DNA of 64,000 nucleotides from the NCBI GenBank assembly GCA_043774625.1, contig JAYVTG010000054.1:6781-70780 (forward strand). The letters are read 5' to 3'. The notes under the pieces were generated by a model. It worked only from the letters and a program-made list of their open reading frames with translations, ran no database searches and was not told the DNA's origin. This DNA is from JAAFIP01 sp043774625 (GTDB lineage: Bacteria > Pseudomonadota > Gammaproteobacteria > Burkholderiales > Burkholderiaceae_C). Of this stretch, positions 59,155-64,000 are shown piece after piece. Both the position numbers and the translations under genes were made by a program. How positions within the stretch are numbered: the first letter of the stretch is position 1; each line of letters begins with the position of its first letter.

Positions 59155-60963
59155 ATGCATCAACCGCACTCTGTAGCCCGGGCTCACCGGCCTTTTGTTT
59201 TTTGCCATCTGCGCATGCTGGGTGGCACTGCACTGATCGCCTTGCTGGCGGCCTGTGCGTCCACACCGCTACCGCCCTGGAACCCATCTCCAGCATCTGC
59301 ACCAGCACCTGCGCCCACACAGCCCACGCAGCCTGGCACCAGCACACCTGGCAAAGCGACGCCGACCAGTGCGCCGCCTACGCCTGCACCCAATGTAGCA
59401 AGTACTGGCCAGCCTGCGCCCTACAGCGCAGCCGTAGCCGCCCGCTTCCCGGCGCCCAGTGTGGTGTATAGCACGCCGGGCCTGCAAGCGGGCCGCACTA
59501 CGTTTACGTCCCAAGCTGAAATTGCTGCCTGGTTAAGAACGCAAGCCAGCGCCGCCGCACGCACGCCGGGCATCAAGGCCAATATTTTGCAGATTGGGCA
59601 AACACAAAAAGGCACAGCGCTGGAAGCACTGATACTTACCCATGCCAACAGTACCGACAGCGCGACCGTACAGGCCAGCGGCAAGCCTACGGTGCTGCTG
59701 GTAGGCCAGCAGCATGGTAATGAACCTGCGGGCAGCGAGGCATTGCTGGTCATAGCCAGCGAACTGGCCCAAGGCCTGCTGCAGCCCGCGCTGGAGCGCA
59801 TGAACGTCATCATTGTGCCGCGCGCCAACCCAGACGGCAGCGCCGGCGACCAGCGCGCCACAAGCAGCGGGCTGGACATGAACCGCGACCACTTGTTGCT
59901 GAACACGCCCGAAGCGCAGGCCCTGGCCAAACTGATGCGCGACTACCAGCCCACCGTGGTGGTGGACGCACATGAATACAGCGTGGTGGGGCGCTATCTG
60001 CAAAAGTTTGGTACGGTGCAAAAGTTTGACGCCTTGCTGCAATACGCCACCACTGCCAACGTGAACGAATTTGTGACCAAGGCGGCTGTGGAGTGGTACC
60101 ACCGCCCGCTGTTGGCTGCGCTGAAAGAGCAGAATCTAAGCGCCGAGTGGTACTACACCACCACAAACGATTTGGCTGACAAAAAAATATCCATGGGTGG
60201 CACGCAACCCGACACCGGCCGCAACGTCAACAGCCTGAAGAATGCAGTAAGCCTGCTGATAGAAACGCGCGGTGTAGGCATAGACCGTTTGCACATTCAG
60301 CGGCGCGTGCACACGCAAGTAATCGCCATCATGAGCGTGCTAGCCAGCACGGCACAAAAGTCTGCCGAACTGATGCAACTGCGCCCTTATGTGGACAAGA
60401 CCATCAGTGCCCAAGCGTGCAAAGACGACGCGATTGTGGAAGCCGCGCCCACCCCCACACAATACGATTTAACCATGCTGGACCCGGTGACCGGCGCAGA
60501 CAAAGTGATGGTGGTGCAATGGGATTCAGCCTTGGTTTTGCACACTGTGAAGTCGCGCCCACGGCCTTGCGGTTATTGGTTGTCTGCCAATTCAAATACG
60601 GCTGTTGACCGCTTGCGCATGCATGGGGTGCAAGTGATGCGGGTGGGGGCGAATGGCTCAGTGCTGGGTGACAGCTACCTGGAAGTGTCGCGCACGCAAG
60701 GCAAGCGGCTAGACGTGCTGGGCACGATTGAAGGCGCCGCCCCGATCATCAACGCGCAGGTTAATCTGACGCGCGTCTTAGTAGATGCGCCCAAGGGCAG
60801 TTATTACGTGCCATTGAATCAACCGCTGGCTAATCTGGTGATCGCGGCGCTGGAGCCAGATACGCAGAGCAGTTTTTTTGCCAACCGGTTGATTGACGGT
60901 TTGCAAAACACGGTGCGGGTGATGGCGGAGCCTGCTACTTTGAAGCTGGACAAGTTGCCTTGA
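59155..60963 (+). CDS. M14 family zinc carboxypeptidase, lipoprotein
   Basis: About 602 residues from the ATG at 59155 (GGGA upstream). Signal peptide with lipobox (ALIALLAACAST), then a Pro/Ala/Thr-rich linker, then an M14 peptidase domain. Zinc ligands are in GQQHGNEPAGSEAL (HxxE), and His in VVDAHEYSVVG; the catalytic Glu is in SLLIETRGVG. PRANPDGSAGDQR and GLDMNRDHLLL are substrate-binding loops. The C-terminal third is an all-beta extension. Likely acts on peptidoglycan or peptides in the envelope. Confidence 0.87.
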   Translation: MHQPHSVARAHRPFVFCHLRMLGGTALIALLAACASTPLPPWNPSPASAPAPAPTQPTQPGTSTPGKATPTSAPPTPAPNVASTGQPAPYSAAVAARFPAPSVVYSTPGLQAGRTTFTSQAEIAAWLRTQASAAARTPGIKANILQIGQTQKGTALEALILTHANSTDSATVQASGKPTVLLVGQQHGNEPAGSEALLVIASELAQGLLQPALERMNVIIVPRANPDGSAGDQRATSSGLDMNRDHLLLNTPEAQALAKLMRDYQPTVVVDAHEYSVVGRYLQKFGTVQKFDALLQYATTANVNEFVTKAAVEWYHRPLLAALKEQNLSAEWYYTTTNDLADKKISMGGTQPDTGRNVNSLKNAVSLLIETRGVGIDRLHIQRRVHTQVIAIMSVLASTAQKSAELMQLRPYVDKTISAQACKDDAIVEAAPTPTQYDLTMLDPVTGADKVMVVQWDSALVLHTVKSRPRPCGYWLSANSNTAVDRLRMHGVQVMRVGANGSVLGDSYLEVSRTQGKRLDVLGTIEGAAPIINAQVNLTRVLVDAPKGSYYVPLNQPLANLVIAALEPDTQSSFFANRLIDGLQNTVRVMAEPATLKLDKLP

Positions 60964-61044
60964 TTACTTTGTTGGTTTGACCCGCTCGGGGTGCGTCTTT
61001 GTATTTAGGATGGTTGGCATGCACTGGGCAGATTCGCTCTTGTA

Positions 61045-61120
61045 CACAGGGTGAGCGTATGCTCTTGCACCTCATGTAGGAGTACCTAAAATCGGGTCAA
61101 CAGCATACGCTCACCCTGTG
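61045..61120. other. Perfect 19-bp inverted repeat (hairpin 1) before tsaD
   Basis: CACAGGGTGAGCGTATGCT (61045-61063) and AGCATACGCTCACCCTGTG (61102-61120) are exact reverse complements with a 38-nt loop. No T-run follows. It lies 82 bp after the M14 stop. Confidence 0.88.
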
Positions 61121-61197
61121 GCGTTTGTGGTTGGTGTTTCGGCAGTCACGGTCTCAGGGCTTGCAGGTACTTAACCGTTGCGCTCCTACCCAGTCAC

Positions 61198-61277
61198 GGT
61201 TTGGCGAGGTTTTCTCGACTCCCGCGATTTATGCGTATCTCGCATCATGAGCGGGATCGTGAAAACCTCGCCAAACC
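61198..61277. other. Perfect 17-bp inverted repeat (hairpin 2) before tsaD
   Basis: GGTTTGGCGAGGTTTTC (61198-61214) and GAAAACCTCGCCAAACC (61261-61277) are exact reverse complements; the loop has an inner CCCGC/GCGGG pair. A CAGTCACGGT direct repeat (61144, 61191) flanks it. The 346-bp gap between the M14 gene and tsaD is otherwise featureless. Confidence 0.88.
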
Positions 61278-61309
61278 CGCACAAGACCAGGTACGAAACG
61301 GATAGCGAT

Positions 61310-62389
61310 CTAAACCGCAATCTGATCCAAAGGCCAACGCGGCTTCACATCAAACGCGTAATTGGTATTGGCCTGCGAGATGCCCGCTTGCAAACGCATG
61401 GCTCCGGCCATGGCAATCATGGCGCCGTTGTCGGTGCACAAATGCAGCTCGGGGTAATGCGCACGAACGCCTGCTTTGGCGCAGGCGGCATTCAGTTGCG
61501 AGCGTAGCGACACATTGGCACCCACACCACCAGCGACCACCAAACGCTTGAGGCCGCTTTGCTGCAAGGCCTTCATCGACTTTTTGACTAGCACCTCGGT
61601 AATCGCCGCTTGCGTGCTGGCGGCCAGGTCGGCGCGGGTTTGCGCACTTAGGGTTTGCATCAGCTCGGCGCGAATGCCCGCGCCTTCGGGCACGTCGCCT
61701 ACCAGGCGCTTGGTTTGGGTCAGCACGGCTGTTTTCAAACCCGCGAACGAAAAGTCCAAACCGCCGCTGTGTAACAAGGGGCGTGGCAGCTTGTAAGCCG
61801 CTGGGTCGCCTTGCTCTGCCAGCTTGGCAAGCGCAGGGCCGCCGGGGTAGCCAAGGCCCAGTAGCTTGGCAGACTTGTCAAACGCCTCGCCCGCAGCGTC
61901 GTCAATCGTCTCGCCCAGCAATTTGTAATGGCCCACACCATCCACTTGCATTAACTGCGTGTGGCCGCCGCTCACTAGCAGTGCGATAAACGGAAATTCT
62001 GGCGGGTCTGCACTTAAAAAGGGCGACAGCAAATGCCCCTCTAAATGGTGCACACCGAGCACCGGTTTATTCAGCGCCGCACCCAGCGCACAGGCCGCGC
62101 CCGCGCCCACCAGCAACGCGCCACCAAGGCCAGGGCCACGGGTATATGCTATGCAATCGATAGCTGTTCGCGCAATATTGGCGCTGGCAAGCACCTGTTT
62201 TGTTAGTGGAATGACTCTGCGGATATGGTCGCGGCTGGCCAGCTCGGGCACCACGCCGCCATAGGCCTGGTGCATGGCAATCTGGCTGTGCAGCGCATCG
62301 GCCAGTAGCAGCGGCGCGCCCTGTGCGCGCGTTTGCACCAGGGCCACGCCCGTTTCGTCGCAAGAAGACTCGATACCTAAAACAATCAT
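61310..62389 (-). CDS. tsaD: tRNA N6-threonylcarbamoyladenosine synthase subunit TsaD
   Basis: Kae1/TsaD ATPase of 359 residues, needed for the t6A modification of ANN-decoding tRNAs. Motifs are MIVLGIESSCDETGVAL, YGGVVPELASRDH, YTRGPGLGGALLVGA, the metal site HHLEGHLLSP (His115, His119) and LLVSGGHTQLM, FDKSAKLLGLGYPGG. A repeat copy is read in antisense frame at the ASANIARTAIDCIA helix, residues 68-81. Unlike most insertions, TsaD from E. coli as I recall it has the same length here. Confidence 0.96.
   Translation of the reverse strand: MIVLGIESSCDETGVALVQTRAQGAPLLLADALHSQIAMHQAYGGVVPELASRDHIRRVIPLTKQVLASANIARTAIDCIAYTRGPGLGGALLVGAGAACALGAALNKPVLGVHHLEGHLLSPFLSADPPEFPFIALLVSGGHTQLMQVDGVGHYKLLGETIDDAAGEAFDKSAKLLGLGYPGGPALAKLAEQGDPAAYKLPRPLLHSGGLDFSFAGLKTAVLTQTKRLVGDVPEGAGIRAELMQTLSAQTRADLAASTQAAITEVLVKKSMKALQQSGLKRLVVAGGVGANVSLRSQLNAACAKAGVRAHYPELHLCTDNGAMIAMAGAMRLQAGISQANTNYAFDVKPRWPLDQIAV
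62148..62188 (+). repeat. 41-bp repeat-like sequence inside tsaD
   Basis: 30 of 41 positions match the copy at 37400 without gaps, including TCGCGCA and CGCTGGC. It is read in antisense frame as ASANIARTAIDCIA, within a conserved TsaD helix. Confidence 0.65.
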
Positions 62390-62427
62390 GGGGTGATTAC
62401 ATCACGCTCTTTGTTCAATCGCTTGAG

Positions 62428-63075
62428 TCAATCACCCAAGTCGATGGTGCAAGCCAGCGGCACGCCGTGTGGCGCTGTGTAGTCTGCCACCACCCAGGCG
62501 CGTGACGGGTGGTTTGCGGCTTCGCATAGCCAGTCCGCAATGAACTGGATGGACGGCTTGTCCAGCGCAGTAAAAGGTTGATCTAACAGCGTGACCGTTG
62601 CGCCCGAGGCGAATGCTGCGGCTATCCACACTTTGCGTTTGGAGCCAGCAGACAGCATGTAAATGGGTTTGTGCAGGTGCTCGCCCAGCGACAAAGCTGG
62701 CACCAGCTTTTCCCAAACTGCCTGATCGAAGCCTGGATAGCGCTTTCGCACAGTCTCACAGTAATCTGCCACAGTCACCTGGTCAAAGCTCTCGGTGCGA
62801 GGGTCAATCCAAAACACTTGTTCTTGGTATGCCAAGGCTTGCGTGCGCAGACTGGCTTGGTTAATCGTCAACAGACCGGATTGTGCCGCCAAATCCCCCG
62901 CCAGCAAACGCAGCAACGTGGTTTTACCGCGTCCCTCGCCGCCTGTAACCAGTGTTACGCCGCCTGGAATGTTGGCCGACCAGTCGACAAACAAGGCGCA
63001 GCCAGGGTAGTTAAAGCCCATGCCTGTAACACGCAGGACTGTTTGCTGTGAATGTGAGAGTTGACTCAAACGCAT
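62428..63075 (-). CDS. Orphan ABC transporter ATP-binding protein
   Basis: A 215-residue ABC ATPase. Walker A is GGEGRGKTTLL, the signature-like segment is MLSAGSKRKVWIAAA, and Walker B is VTLLDQPFTALD. The residue after the Walker B Asp, normally the catalytic Glu, is Gln here, which may slow hydrolysis. No permease is adjacent. The ATG at 63075 is chosen over one at 63123 (which would overlap the next gene's start region). The gene lies 38 bp upstream of tsaD on the same strand, so the two may be co-transcribed. It may work with an unlinked partner or not transport. Confidence 0.82.
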   Translation of the reverse strand: MRLSQLSHSQQTVLRVTGMGFNYPGCALFVDWSANIPGGVTLVTGGEGRGKTTLLRLLAGDLAAQSGLLTINQASLRTQALAYQEQVFWIDPRTESFDQVTVADYCETVRKRYPGFDQAVWEKLVPALSLGEHLHKPIYMLSAGSKRKVWIAAAFASGATVTLLDQPFTALDKPSIQFIADWLCEAANHPSRAWVVADYTAPHGVPLACTIDLGD

Positions 63076-63136
63076 AAAAATAATGAAGCTACTGGTTGCG
63101 ATGGTGACCACGCACCATGGCAACGCAGATTGTATG

Positions 63137-63153
63137 TTGGCGCGATTTTTGCA
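63137..63153 (+). promoter_or_regulatory. Sigma-54 promoter upstream of the ANTAR regulator
   Basis: GTTGGCGCGATTTTTGCAC: GG (63139-63140) and GC (63151-63152) separated by 10 nt, matching the -24/-12 rule closely. It places transcription start at or just before the annotated ATG, so the mRNA may be leaderless or the true start lies further in. Confidence 0.72.
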
Positions 63154-63164
63154 CTATTGGCTAC

Positions 63165-63857
63165 ATGTCTTTAATGCCCGCAACCACGCACACATCCTCA
63201 AGCACCGTTTTAGGTAGCCTGACAACCAATCTTGCACCCAATTTGCGTATTGTCGTTGTTGCACCTATTTCGCTCACCCCAGATGCCAACGACACGCATG
63301 CGCAGCAAGAAGCCGAACGCAGCCGCCAGTTACGCATTGGCCTGCTGGAAAACGGCTACAACCTGATTGCCGTACTACCAGCTGACAGCTTTCTGCAAGA
63401 GCGCTTGTCCCAACTACAGCCCGATATGATCATAGTGGACGCGGAATCGGACGCCCGCGATGCGCTGGAACATGTGGTAGTAGCCACCCGAGACGCGCGC
63501 CGACCGATTGTGATGTTTACCAACGACAACGACACCACACATGTCAAAGACGCTGTAGCCGCAGGCGTGTCAGCCTATATCGTCGCTGGATTAGCCCCCG
63601 AGCGTATTCGCCCCATTCTGGACGTGGCTATGGCCCGCTTTGAACACGAGCAGGGCTTGCGCCGCGAGTTGCTGGACGCCAAAACCGAGCTGCAAGACCG
63701 CAAGGTGATTGACCGCGCCAAAGGCTTACTCATGCAGCGCCAAGGTTTGAGTGAAAAACTGGCCTACGAAAAGCTACGCAAAGCTGCGATGGACAAGGGT
63801 CTGCGTCTCGGGGAAATTGCCCAGCGCATCTTGGATGCGGCAGACCTGCTGGGCTGA
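63165..63857 (+). CDS. NasT-like ANTAR response regulator
   Basis: 230 residues from the ATG at 63165. A receiver-like domain (RIVVVAPISLTPD, DMIIVDAESDARDAL, VMFTNDNDTTHVKDA) is followed by a C-terminal ANTAR RNA-binding domain (DRKVIDRAKGLLMQRQGLSE, EIAQRILDAADLL). In nitrate-assimilation systems, NasT binds leader RNA to prevent termination. The sigma-54 promoter, the NtrC genes in this window and an NtrC-like box downstream all fit such a role. The N-terminal 35 residues are low-complexity, so a later start is possible. Confidence 0.87.
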   Translation: MSLMPATTHTSSSTVLGSLTTNLAPNLRIVVVAPISLTPDANDTHAQQEAERSRQLRIGLLENGYNLIAVLPADSFLQERLSQLQPDMIIVDAESDARDALEHVVVATRDARRPIVMFTNDNDTTHVKDAVAAGVSAYIVAGLAPERIRPILDVAMARFEHEQGLRRELLDAKTELQDRKVIDRAKGLLMQRQGLSEKLAYEKLRKAAMDKGLRLGEIAQRILDAADLLG

Positions 63858-63892
63858 CCACGCGTCCGTGAAACAAGCTCAAATGGTGCACC

Positions 63893-63907
63893 GCACAATT
63901 GGGGTGC
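63893..63907 (+). promoter_or_regulatory. NtrC-like binding box at the window's right edge
   Basis: GCACAATTGGGGTGC fits the dyad GCACY-N5-GGTGC with one mismatch. It lies 36 bp after the ANTAR gene, in the presumed promoter region of the next gene, which is outside the window. Confidence 0.5.
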
Positions 63908-63952
63908 AAACAAGATGCAAAGCAACAAAGGTGTCCTTCGCGTCGTTTAATT

Positions 63953-64000
63953 TTTTTTATGCACTATAAAAATAATAGCGCGTAGCGCCCGAAAAATATG
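63953..64000 (+). other. A/T-rich end of the window with a possible repeat half-copy
   Basis: CACTATAAAAATAATAGCGC looks like the left half of the 41-bp repeat, but the rest is not recognisable and the window ends. No gene is seen in the last 140 bp. Confidence 0.3.

Overview
The window looks like a chromosomal segment from a betaproteobacterium of the order Burkholderiales, most likely family Comamonadaceae (Rhodoferax-like). This is inferred from gene content and neighbourhoods (phaR next to rimO, DUF2069 beside a YihY protein, DUF6502 with DUF5666, glnA-ntrB-ntrC) and from the style of the proteins. No rRNA, CRISPR array, prophage or intact transposase is visible. Most of the window is housekeeping sequence with small accessory patches.

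Layout. 1-7.8 kb: end of an ion-transporter-like gene, CBS protein, metY, a small Cys-rich protein, an alpha/beta hydrolase, a Phd/PIN toxin-antitoxin pair overlapping a cytochrome P450, YihY and DUF2069 membrane proteins. 7.8-13.6 kb: FAD-linked oxidase, CcdAB module, thyA-folA, DUF4337, xthA, an amino-acid-type binding lipoprotein. 13.6-18.8 kb: nitrogen control block ntrC-ntrB and glnA, with a good sigma-54 promoter at glnA. 19-28.4 kb: CinA-type protein, EI24 membrane protein, a frameshifted glycerophosphodiesterase, prfB with its programmed frameshift, a HAD phosphatase, pepN, fbp, tRNA-Thr. 28.4-38.4 kb: Ser/Gly-rich and DUF6502/DUF5666 genes, about 1 kb of non-coding repeat-rich DNA, a two-component system, folD, and the NAD(P)HX repair enzyme. 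38.4-42.2 kb: accessory patch with three toxin-antitoxin-like modules, a lone XRE regulator and a low-complexity lipoprotein. 42.2-49.5 kb: FG-GAP protein, Gfo/Idh/MocA oxidoreductase, rnr, tRNA-Leu, rimO, phaR. 49.5-56.9 kb: RHH protein, a Tat-exported GMC dehydrogenase pair, VOC protein, tRNA-Val, Ala-rich lipoprotein, MFS transporter, aroC, aminotransferase. 57-64 kb: a branched-chain-type binding protein, Hsp20, M14 peptidase, tsaD, an orphan ABC ATPase and a NasT-like ANTAR regulator with a sigma-54 promoter. An NtrC-like box at the right edge suggests nitrate-assimilation genes follow.

The most striking feature is a dispersed 41-bp repeat (core AGCTGCTCGCGCATATTC, right end CGCTGGC, left end GCTAY...RTAGC). 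I count 22 full-length copies plus one fragment, always 41 bp with no indels, in both orientations. Several lie between genes. Five supply the last codons or stop of a gene and one contains a start codon. Ten full copies lie inside protein-coding genes in frame (NtrC, PepN, NAD(P)HX epimerase/dehydratase, EI24, P450, alpha/beta hydrolase, HAD, TsaD, and twice in one binding protein). The sense frame mostly reads like AIKLVAARAYSTLA and the antisense frame like ASVEYARAAI. This resembles in logic the Rickettsia palindromic elements that insert into ORFs, but the sequence is different.

Other unusual structures are a perfect 43-bp inverted repeat around five tandem TTTTTTAA units next to fbp, a long diverged inverted repeat at 31.8-32.4 kb, a 94-bp palindrome at 43.3 kb and two large hairpins before tsaD. 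Two genes appear disabled by single-base changes: the glycerophosphodiesterase (1-base deletion in a G run) and a HigB-type toxin (TGA at codon 3 where TGG is expected).
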